In this document: in pieces, positions 27,848 to 34,750 of the stretch
Layout: every line of letters starts with the position of its first letter
How positions within the stretch are numbered: the stretch's first letter is position 1
DNA from: Clostridia bacterium
GTDB taxonomy: Bacteria; Bacillota; Clostridia; TANB77; CAG-465
Assembly: GCA_028686615.1 (NCBI GenBank)
Contig: JAQUBQ010000003.1
Location: 1 to 43,227 of the forward strand
DNA: 43,227 bases
Reading direction: 5' to 3'
Notes under the pieces: model-generated
The model's input: only the letters and a program-made list of their open reading frames with translations
Database searches by the model: none
Told to the model about the DNA's origin: nothing
Program-made: the position numbers and the translations under genes

Positions 27848-27922
27848 GCGACTATGGTGTAACGGATAGCATTAGGGTCTACGAAACCCTCGATGCAGGT
27901 TCGATTCCTGCTAGTCGCACCA
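27848..27922 (+). tRNA. tRNA-Arg (ACG)
   Basis: A 75-base cloverleaf starting GCGACTA, with a normal seven-base anticodon loop CTACGAA and encoded CCA. A34 is the substrate of TadA, encoded 53 bases away. After conversion to inosine it reads CGU, CGC and CGA, but not CGG. Confidence 0.95.
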
Positions 27923-27949
27923 ATACCTCAGAATTTTTTCTGAGGTATT
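27923..27949. terminator. Terminator shared by tRNA-Arg (ACG) and tadA
   Basis: An 11-bp stem (AATACCTCAGA with TCTGAGGTATT, beginning at the CCA end) has a T-rich loop and is followed by ATTATTTT on the plus strand. It lies between two convergent genes. Confidence 0.75.
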
Positions 27950-27974
27950 ATTATTTTAATATTATTTTTAGTTC

Positions 27975-28445
27975 TTAATTATTTTTAAAATTTCTTTTTT
28001 CTCTTAATCCTTTAAAAAAACCTTTTATTAAATCTGAACATTCTTTTTCTAGTATTCCTTCTTCAAAGCTTACTCTATGGTTACTTTTAATTTCAAATGC
28101 ATTAAAACTTGAAATAACTGCTCCATATTTAGGATCCCTTGCTCCAAAATATACTTTTTTAATTCTTGATTGTATTATTGCTCCTGCACACATTAAGCAA
28201 GGTTCTATCGTTACATATAGTTCACAATCTTCCAACCTAAAGTTTTTTTGTTTTTTACATGCTTTATCTATACTTACTATTTCAGCATGATACAAACTAT
28301 TTTTCTTTTTTTCTCTTAAATTATGTCCCCTTGCTATTATTTTTCCATTATAAACAATTACTGCTCCTATTGGAACTTCCTGCTTTTTTTCAGCTTTCTT
28401 TGCTTCTTTTAGTGCCTCTTGCATGTATTTTTCTTTACTACTCAT
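27975..28445 (-). CDS. tadA: tRNA-specific adenosine deaminase TadA
   Basis: TadA converts A34 of tRNA-Arg(ACG) to inosine so that one tRNA reads CGU, CGC and CGA. The 156-residue protein shows VPIGAVIV, the zinc/catalytic motif LYHAEIVSI and EPCLMCAGAIIQSRI, then YFGARDPKYGA. The ATG overlaps the cwlD stop by eight bases, so cwlD and tadA form an operon. The neighbouring gene on the other side is its own substrate tRNA. TadA cannot provide CGG decoding. Confidence 0.94.
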   Translation of the reverse strand: MSSKEKYMQEALKEAKKAEKKQEVPIGAVIVYNGKIIARGHNLREKKKNSLYHAEIVSIDKACKKQKNFRLEDCELYVTIEPCLMCAGAIIQSRIKKVYFGARDPKYGAVISSFNAFEIKSNHRVSFEEGILEKECSDLIKGFFKGLREKRNFKNN

Positions 28446-29200
28446 TATGTTCGTCTCCCTGCTTCATCTCTTTAGCCTTATCTTCTTCTAAAAAATATCT
28501 TTGTATTCCTGTGAAAATGCCCCAAGCTATCTTGTTTTGGTGTGAATCTTCTTTAAGCTTTTTTTCTTCACTGGGATTAGATATAAATCCACATTCTATT
28601 ATTATTCCTGGTATATCTATTCTATCCATTAGGTATACACCTTTTATAGCCATTGGTGTTCTATTGTTTTTTTCATCCATGTTTTTATTTATTTCTTCTT
28701 GAACTAATGTTGCAGCATTTATACTTTTATCATTTTTTGCTTGATAAAAAGTTTGCCAGCCACTATATTTGCTATCTTGGTATTTATTTAGATGTATAGA
28801 TAAGTATATGTTTCCCTCACTATTATCTGTAATATATTCCCTGTTTTTTATATCACTAATTTTTTTACTTCTTATACTAGTACTGTCAACTGAAAATATT
28901 CCATTCTCATCACTTCTTGTCAATATAACTCTTGCACCACTTTGTTCTATTAATCTTTGTAGTTTTAGTACAATTTGTAAATTAATTGCCTGTTCTGTTG
29001 TTCCACTAAATCCTACTGCTCCGTTCATCGGGAAGCCCATGTCCAGCATCTAAAACTATTATTTTATTTGTAATTGGCATACTGTTTACCTGTATAACCT
29101 TGTTTTTTTCTAAACTAATTAAGAACTGAAAAAGTAATACTATTACAGTGGCAAATAGAATCATATATATTAGTTTTTTGTTTTTTATTATTTTTAACAT
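28438..29200 (-). CDS. cwlD: N-acetylmuramoyl-L-alanine amidase CwlD, split by a +1 shift at an in-frame CGG codon
   Basis: CwlD removes the peptide from muramic acid as the first step to muramic-delta-lactam in spore cortex. ATG 29200 (after AGGTG) begins a membrane anchor, then KIIVLDAGHG with the first zinc His. That frame stops at 29009. The second continues GAVGFSGTTEQAINL, ARVILTRSDEN, YLSIHLNKYQDSKYSGWQTF and GIIIECGFISNPSEE to 28438. The junction is GAA-CGG-AGC (29023-29021, codon 60): dropping the C yields PDE-G-AVGFSG, with the Gly that CwlD relatives have there. The joined protein is 253 residues, a normal length. All catalytic motifs lie after the shift except the first His. Confidence 0.88.
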
Positions 29201-29325
29201 ATTAATCACCTGTTATATCCTTATGTCTATATATCAAAAAAATATACATAGAAAAAATAAATTTAGATTTTTTCTTCTTTTTGTGAATTGTTTGTGTTTT
29301 TATTTATATTTTTCCTTTTTGGTGA

Positions 29326-29331
29326 TATAAT
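29326..29331 (+). promoter_or_regulatory. -10 element of the 6S-like RNA gene
   Basis: A perfect TATAAT ends seven bases before the first paired base of the RNA. The matching -35 (around 29303-29308, TTTATA) is weak. Confidence 0.5.
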
Positions 29332-29337
29332 ATTAGT

Positions 29338-29504
29338 AGCTAAAGATAGTGGTTATATGAAAAAGCTATAACATACGATAGGGAACTAAGATCTTAATAT
29401 GTGTGAATGCTCTGTTATTCTGAGAATCCTGATTATTATAGGCGCGGTGCCCACCTTAACATAAAGGTTTTTATCGTATTCTACTATTCTTTAGCTATTT
29501 TTTT
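29338..29504 (+). ncRNA. ssrS: Probable 6S RNA
   Basis: About 165 bases form a long rod: a terminal stem AGCTAAAGATAGT (29338-29350) with ACTATTCTTTAGCT (29483-29496), then a large open region, an inner stem ATACGATA (29373-29380) with TATCGTAT (29472-29479), a 5' side hairpin GTTATA/TATAAC and an apical part. The 3' side has GGTGCCCACCTT followed by AAAGGT, which resembles 6S RNAs. The terminal stem is followed by seven Ts as a terminator and preceded by a TATAAT. 6S RNA mimics an open promoter and holds housekeeping RNA polymerase in stationary phase. Identification rests on shape and a remembered motif, so another structured RNA is possible. Confidence 0.65.
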
Positions 29505-29520
29505 GTTCTTTTTTCTATTC

Positions 29521-30087
29521 TTAAATAATAATTAAAACCAATCTTAATATTTTAATTCCAAAAAGTCCTATTACAAATAGCGGAACCGTTATAACTATCT
29601 TGTTTTTATAATACCTGAATATTTTTATTCTTTCTTCTTTCGTTTTTTTACCTAATAAATATATATTAGTTAATTTAAATGATTTAATAATTGCATTTAA
29701 TTCAAGATATAGTCTTAATGTTATTGAACACATTAAAACTAATACGTATATAGTTGTTAAAATGTTATTTTCTTTGAAAAACAGTTTTAATATAATTGCA
29801 ATAACAAATATTATTATTTCTAAGTTTGATAGTATAAAGTTTAACCATTGTAATGTTTTAGATTGAATTGAATGAATACATTCGTGTGCAATAACTAGCC
29901 ACTCATCTTCAACTCTTGTTTTTTTATTACCTTGTTTTTCACTCAAATGTATCGTGTCATTTAAAAAAACATATAAATTTGCATTTTGGTTTTTATTAAG
30001 TTTCACCTTTGTTGTGTTATTTTCTAATACTTTCAGCATGTCTTTACAAATTCTTATTTCATCTTTATTTCCTAGTAAACTTTTCAT
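29521..30087 (-). CDS. Membrane zinc metallopeptidase-like protein (HECIH)
   Basis: The 188-residue protein has an HExxH motif (VIAHECIHSIQSK, about residue 72) followed by two membrane helices (about 83-105 and 110-130) and another near the C-terminus (about 165-185). The layout resembles YugP-type Zn peptidases but it is smaller and the third ligand is not clear; a Glu in RLYLELNA is a candidate. Start ATG 30087 is chosen over an upstream TTG because AGTAGGT precedes it. It follows the YlbF-like gene by ten bases. Confidence 0.65.
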   Translation of the reverse strand: MKSLLGNKDEIRICKDMLKVLENNTTKVKLNKNQNANLYVFLNDTIHLSEKQGNKKTRVEDEWLVIAHECIHSIQSKTLQWLNFILSNLEIIIFVIAIILKLFFKENNILTTIYVLVLMCSITLRLYLELNAIIKSFKLTNIYLLGKKTKEERIKIFRYYKNKIVITVPLFVIGLFGIKILRLVLIII

Positions 30088-30097
30088 TTCGTACCTA

Positions 30098-30439
30098 CTA
30101 TTCAAAATCTATCATTTCTTTTATTCCTTCTGCAATAATTTTTTGCATGTCTGCAAGAATAACATCTAACTTTATCTCAGCTTCAAAAAACTTTCTAACT
30201 TCTTCTTTTTGTATTAGTATAGAATATTTGTTTTCTAATTCTTTTTGTATTTCTTCTTTCATCTCACCTGTGTTGATATAGCTCAATTGTGCTTCTTGCT
30301 GTGCTTTTTTAAACTCTTTTAATTCTTTTGATGTTCTTTCATCTTTCTTTATTTTAGTTTTTAAATCAATATATGTTTTATATTCTTCCATCTCTTTAAA
30401 CGTTCTTACAAGTTCGTGTATTTTATCATAAAAATTCAT
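30098..30439 (-). CDS. YlbF/YmcA-family (DUF964) protein
   Basis: A 113-residue all-helical, coiled-coil protein. In Bacillus the family members YlbF and YmcA form a complex that modulates RNase Y and, through it, sporulation, competence and biofilm formation. Visible are YDKIHELVRTFKEMEEYKTY and KELKEFKKAQQEAQLSY, then FEAEIKLDVILADMQKIIAE, matching the family pattern. ATG 30439 directly follows GAGGAGGAATAATA, which decides against the open frame reaching back to 30460. Confidence 0.8.
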   Translation of the reverse strand: MNFYDKIHELVRTFKEMEEYKTYIDLKTKIKKDERTSKELKEFKKAQQEAQLSYINTGEMKEEIQKELENKYSILIQKEEVRKFFEAEIKLDVILADMQKIIAEGIKEMIDFE

Positions 30440-30493
30440 TATTATTCCTCCTCTTTTCAATAATTATACATTATTACTCTCCAGTTTACAAAT

Positions 30494-30521
30494 AAAACCT
30501 GGTGATTATCCACCAGATTTT
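30494..30521. terminator. Terminator of the VirB4/Tad-like operon
   Basis: CTGGTG (30499-30504) pairs with CACCAG (30511-30516), extended by AAAA/TTTT with one mismatch. On the minus strand a GGTTTTATTTG tail follows. Confidence 0.65.
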
Positions 30522-30567
30522 ACTTTTTTATTTATATTCCTTTAAAGACTCTTTTAATCTGTTCGCT

Positions 30568-30771
30568 CTACTTTGAGTTTGTTTTGTTTTTTACAAAGTT
30601 GTATAATCTCATCTGCTCTTTTGTTACTTGTTTACCCATAGTATATTTGCTTATTATTACCACTTCATAACACGCGTATATAAAGACTACGAAAAGTATT
30701 AAACATATAATTTTCCATTTATTATTATAAGCTTCTCTACGGACACTTCTTCTAGGTTTCAAACACAACAC
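30568..30771 (-). CDS. Small single-pass membrane protein
   Basis: About 65-67 residues with a basic N-terminus (KPRRSVRREAYNNKWK), one membrane helix (about 19-38) and a short polar tail. It has no recognised family. The start is one of two TTG codons (30771 or 30765) after AGAGGTG. It is the last gene of the VirB4/Tad-like operon, so it may be a minor pilin-like or assembly component; it lacks a prepilin cleavage motif. Confidence 0.6.
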   Translation of the reverse strand: MLCLKPRRSVRREAYNNKWKIICLILFVVFIYACYEVVIISKYTMGKQVTKEQMRLYNFVKNKTNSK

Positions 30772-30792
30772 CTCTTAATTTAATTAATTATA

Positions 30793-31524
30793 CTATATAA
30801 TTTTACAAAATTGCAACTGTGCTTCCGAAAGTTTATCTTTTTTATTATTTACCAATGCTGTTATATTTTGTATGATGTTAGACTCTTTTATACATTTACT
30901 ATCTGCTTTTACTTTAACAGATTCTTTTTTTATACTTTCTGCTAGTTTGTTTATTTCATTGTAATCCATTTTTTCATATGCTTTATACCATTCCTTACAT
31001 TTATTTAAAAAGTCATCTGTCTTTTTTGTTATGTTTTGTATGTTCTTGTCTAGTTTATCCTTAAAATCTTTGCTCATTACACTATTTACTATGTTATTAA
31101 AAATATCTTCTAAATCATTTCCAAAAAGGTTTCCATTTATATACCTTTTAGCATTCATATCTACAGTTGCTTTTATTCCTTGAATTAGTCCTCCCTTTAT
31201 CGCAATATTTTTTGCTTCCATTATACCTTTTATACTGTTTTCGTCTAATCCTAAAATTTCTAATCCTTCTCTAATTGAACTATTTATAACCGTCTTTAAT
31301 ATTTCTTTAAAATCCTTAGTTTTAAAGCTTTCTTTTATATCTAATGTTATATCTTTCAGTGGTTCAGGTATTGGTAATGCCTTAATCGTATAATTTATTA
31401 CTTTGTCTAATGCATTTCCCACTGCTCCTTGAAGTTGTTTTTTTATTCCATCTACATTATTCGTTCTCTCTATATTTTTGCTCTTTTCTATTAATGGTGC
31501 AATATTATCTATTACCCTTTCCAT
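30793..31524 (-). CDS. Protein of unknown function in the Tad-like operon, 243 residues
   Basis: I do not recognise it. It is lysine-rich and mostly helical, with repeated amphipathic helices (FKEILKTVINSSIREGLEIL, DFKDKLDKNIQNITKKTDDF), a weakly hydrophobic proline-containing stretch (KALPIPEPLKD) and no signal peptide. It starts one base after the GspF-like gene, with GGAGGGATAAC ahead of the ATG, and so belongs to that operon. Confidence 0.7.
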   Translation of the reverse strand: MERVIDNIAPLIEKSKNIERTNNVDGIKKQLQGAVGNALDKVINYTIKALPIPEPLKDITLDIKESFKTKDFKEILKTVINSSIREGLEILGLDENSIKGIMEAKNIAIKGGLIQGIKATVDMNAKRYINGNLFGNDLEDIFNNIVNSVMSKDFKDKLDKNIQNITKKTDDFLNKCKEWYKAYEKMDYNEINKLAESIKKESVKVKADSKCIKESNIIQNITALVNNKKDKLSEAQLQFCKII

Positions 31525-31525
31525 G

Positions 31526-32356
31526 TTATCCCTCCATTTGATAAATTTTATATATTAGTAGTCCTATTATCAAATAAACTATTATACTGAAGTTTAATAT
31601 AATATTACCTGTACTTGTTTTTAATATTATTTGTTTATACGTTTCATTCATAAAAACAAAAAACAAAAGTAAATATATATTTAAAAATAGTAAAACTATT
31701 AATGTCGTTATAATCGACCTGCTCTTTTCTTTCAGTTCCTCTCTTTTATTATTTTCATTTGTAATTATGTATAAGTATTTATTTAAAACTTTTGTATAAT
31801 TCCCACCATTTAAGTAGCAAGTTTGAAATATGTTTACTAGATCATTAAACTTTTTAACATTAACTAACCTTTTTAATCTTTCAAAACTATTATATACATT
31901 TATTCCTTTTTCTATATATATATTAAACTCTTCTATACATTTTATTAGCGGCTCTTCAACTTCTGTTTTTTTAATTGCTTTAATAATGTTGTTATCTATT
32001 TCTATGTTATTTCTAAGATTAATTATATAGGCGGGAAGCATATTCAGTATTTTATTTTTTCTGTAATCGATCCTTATCTTTATTATTACTATTGGCATTA
32101 TAAATATAATTAGTGATATTAATAGTGCTGTACTTTCTATTTTAATTATGTTTCTTAAAATCAAATATATAACTCCAGTTACTAACCCTAAAATCCAAAA
32201 GCACGATTCTATATTTATATTTATGTTTTTATATTTACTTATTAAATATCGTTCTGCATCTAGAATCCAATTTGTTTTTTTATTTTTAAAGCTTTTAATT
32301 ATTAGATTGGTTATTAGTAATATTATGTTTATTCCTATTATTTCCTTTATAATCAC
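31526..32356 (-). CDS. GspF/TadB-C-like platform membrane protein
   Basis: A 276-residue inner-membrane protein with a type II secretion F (T2SSF) layout: N-terminal membrane segments (about 1-18, 53-68 and 75-97), a cytoplasmic helical domain (KILNMLPAYIINLRNNIEID, then FNDLVNIFQTCYLNGGNYTK) and two C-terminal membrane segments. It would form the platform for the CpaF-type ATPase. Its GTG start lies 62 bases inside the end of that ATPase gene; no better start is seen, so the overlap looks real and implies coupling. Confidence 0.78.
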   Translation of the reverse strand: MIIKEIIGINIILLITNLIIKSFKNKKTNWILDAERYLISKYKNININIESCFWILGLVTGVIYLILRNIIKIESTALLISLIIFIMPIVIIKIRIDYRKNKILNMLPAYIINLRNNIEIDNNIIKAIKKTEVEEPLIKCIEEFNIYIEKGINVYNSFERLKRLVNVKKFNDLVNIFQTCYLNGGNYTKVLNKYLYIITNENNKREELKEKSRSIITTLIVLLFLNIYLLLFFVFMNETYKQIILKTSTGNIILNFSIIVYLIIGLLIYKIYQMEG

Positions 32357-33545
32357 TAGTTCTCGATTCCCTTTCTCTTATCTTGTTCTTTTTAATTTTA
32401 TACATTGATTTTATATTTATATTATCTTCCTTTAATTCAACCTTAGCAATTTCTATTATTTTATAATCTTTCATATATACTATATAATCAATTGAACTTG
32501 CAATAAATGTTTTTAAGAAGTGTTCAGAATATCCTTGAGCTCTTATATCTTTTTTTATTAATACAATCAACCTTGATATGCTATTATTAACAGAGTTTGC
32601 ATGCAAAGTAGTATAACCAGCATGTCCAGTTGAAATTGCATCAAAAAAGGTGTTCGCTTCCTTTCCCTTTAATTCACCAATTACAATTACATCATTACTC
32701 ATAACAAGTGAATGCCTTGTTAACATTTCTAGATCTATTTCTTTTTCATTCCTTCTTTTTGTAACTTCTCTTTGTACTATATTTCCTCTACTTATATTTA
32801 GTTCTGATGTTTCTTCATTTGAAGTAATAGGTATTTCTTCTGGTATCTTGTCAAGAACGGCCCTAAGTAATGTTGTTTTTCCACTACCACCTTTACCAAC
32901 AAAAATTATGTTTTTTAAATCTTTAATTATATTTAACAATTTTTTATATATTTCGATAGGAAACATCGATTCTTTAATACACAAGTTTTCTAATGTTTTA
33001 TTCTTTGTGTTTTTATGCATTCTTATTATAATGTTCGAGTTTGAAATATTAACAGGATTAAGGCCTGCTTCTATTCTTAAATTGTTTGTTCTATCGCTAA
33101 CTATTACTATCGGTTTTTCAAAGTTTATATTTGCATCGTTTTTTATTATGGAATAGTGTATAAACTCTTGATATTCTTTATCATTCATAAAAGATTTATT
33201 ACTTTTGATCCATATTCCCCTTTGTTTTACATATATTCTGTCATACCCAACTGCTCTGATATCACTTGTAATGTCATCATCTATATATTCTTGCAGTATT
33301 GAATATCCATATATTTTATTTAAGATATCATTTGCTATTTGACTTAATTCTTCCTTAGAGCAGTCTCTTTTCTTTTCAAGGATATATTCTTCTATCTTTT
33401 GCCTCAGCCTGTTAGATTCACTTGTTAATACTAGTTTTTTTTGTGTTTTTATAATGTAATCAATACATTTATTAATGATACTTTCTTCATTATTCTTTTT
33501 TACTTTTTCTTTATTATCTTCTTGTAAGTATGGATTAATTAACAT
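32295..33545 (-). CDS. CpaF/TadA-type secretion ATPase
   Basis: A hexameric type II/IV secretion ATPase of 416 residues. Visible are YSILQEYIDDDITSDIRAVG in the N-terminal domain, Walker A FVGKGGSGKTTLL, the ITSNEETSEL acidic segment, Walker B VIVIGELKGKEA and the His motif TGHAGYTTLHANS. The C-terminus is a basic, low-complexity tail of Arg and Asn. It would power pilus or secretion-fibre assembly with the GspF-like protein. The ATG follows AGAGGTAGTTAA and overlaps the CpaE-like gene by seven bases. Confidence 0.9.
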   Translation of the reverse strand: MLINPYLQEDNKEKVKKNNEESIINKCIDYIIKTQKKLVLTSESNRLRQKIEEYILEKKRDCSKEELSQIANDILNKIYGYSILQEYIDDDITSDIRAVGYDRIYVKQRGIWIKSNKSFMNDKEYQEFIHYSIIKNDANINFEKPIVIVSDRTNNLRIEAGLNPVNISNSNIIIRMHKNTKNKTLENLCIKESMFPIEIYKKLLNIIKDLKNIIFVGKGGSGKTTLLRAVLDKIPEEIPITSNEETSELNISRGNIVQREVTKRRNEKEIDLEMLTRHSLVMSNDVIVIGELKGKEANTFFDAISTGHAGYTTLHANSVNNSISRLIVLIKKDIRAQGYSEHFLKTFIASSIDYIVYMKDYKIIEIAKVELKEDNINIKSMYKIKKNKIRERESRTSDYKGNNRNKHNITNNQSNN

Positions 33546-34750
33546 TTAACTACCTCTTTGTTAAAAAGTTTATTTAACAAGGATAACTTTTTACTGTTTA
33601 TATATTTATTGATTCCTAATAACTTATATATCTTATCTATATTATTTATATTATTTAAGCTTATTTCCTTCATCCCATTAATACTATCCTCAAGATTAAG
33701 ATCATATTTAATTTCCAACCATATATTATATCTTTTTAAAAGATTACTAACTTGCTGTGTTGTTAATGAGTTGACTGCTATCTTATTTATTACTATTTTT
33801 ATTTTATTACTATTTATACCCCATATGTTTTCTATAAATTCTAAATATTTTAAAGCTTGCCTAATACTAATATAATTTGGGTTTACAACAAAAACAATAT
33901 CATCTACTTCTTTTAATACGCATCTTGTAACATCAATATATAAACTAGAAGGAGTATCTATTAATATAGCATCGTATATTTTACTAGCTACTTCAATTAT
34001 TTTTTTATAATGACTAACATTTAGTGTGTTTTGATATTCATATATTGCAGAATTGTTTGTTAAGTATGCTGTGTTAACATTCTTTTTATATACTAATTGT
34101 TCTAGTTTTTTGATATCAAGTGTATTGTTTTCAACATTTTCCACAACACTTTTCAATATATTACTATCACACTTCAAGTTTCCATATATGTCTATTGCAG
34201 AATTCTGTAAATCAAAATCTAGTAATATATTTTTTATATTTAGTCTTTTTGAAATAAATAGCGATAACACATAAGAAACATAGGACTTTCCTGCTCCGTT
34301 AGTTCCAAATATTGCAATCTTTTTTTTAGTTAAAACTTGTACCATATCTGTATCATATTTTCTTTCACTACTAAGTTTATTGTACTTAGAGATATTAGAT
34401 TTAAAATTTATTACTTCCTTTAATTTAATTATATTTATATCTCTAATATCTAATACTAAATATATTCCTATAGCATGTAAAAATTCATGATACCTCTCAT
34501 CTGTTTCTTTTGTATATAATATAACCTTACAATTTGGTTTTAATAACTTTATTTGTTTTAAATATATTTCTTTTGTCATTTCTCCTTCCAATGTATCCTT
34601 TGTAATTAAAACATTTACTTCGTTTTTAGAAATGTATTCTAACACTCCTTCCATATAAGTAATATCATGTTCATATACTTCTAGTTTTTCAATAGCTTTT
34701 ATTTCCTTAAAAAAAATAGAACTATCTAATGCTACTATTGCTTTGTTCAA
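33539..34750 (-). CDS. CpaE/TadZ-like ParA-family ATPase
   Basis: A 403-residue protein with an atypical receiver-like N-terminal domain (VNVLITKDTLEG, PNCKVILYTKET) and a MinD/ParA ATPase domain: deviant Walker A IFGTNGAGKSY, ILLDFDLQNSAIDIYG and YDAILIDTPSSLYID. TadZ/CpaE proteins position Tad pilus machinery at a pole or site in the cell. The start is TTG 34750, directly after AGGAGGTAATT. It overlaps the VirB4-like gene by 29 bases. Confidence 0.85.
   Translation of the reverse strand: MNKAIVALDSSIFFKEIKAIEKLEVYEHDITYMEGVLEYISKNEVNVLITKDTLEGEMTKEIYLKQIKLLKPNCKVILYTKETDERYHEFLHAIGIYLVLDIRDINIIKLKEVINFKSNISKYNKLSSERKYDTDMVQVLTKKKIAIFGTNGAGKSYVSYVLSLFISKRLNIKNILLDFDLQNSAIDIYGNLKCDSNILKSVVENVENNTLDIKKLEQLVYKKNVNTAYLTNNSAIYEYQNTLNVSHYKKIIEVASKIYDAILIDTPSSLYIDVTRCVLKEVDDIVFVVNPNYISIRQALKYLEFIENIWGINSNKIKIVINKIAVNSLTTQQVSNLLKRYNIWLEIKYDLNLEDSINGMKEISLNNINNIDKIYKLLGINKYINSKKLSLLNKLFNKEVVKC

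Noticed and set aside
7065-29200. CGG reassigned to another amino acid (Gln or Trp, as in some Firmicutes)
   Set aside because: A sense reassignment keeps the frame. In all three genes the family sequence continues only after a +1 change.
32295-32356. The 62-base overlap of the CpaF and GspF genes as another frameshift
   Set aside because: Both proteins have complete, separate domains; there is no CGG in frame and no sign that they form one protein.
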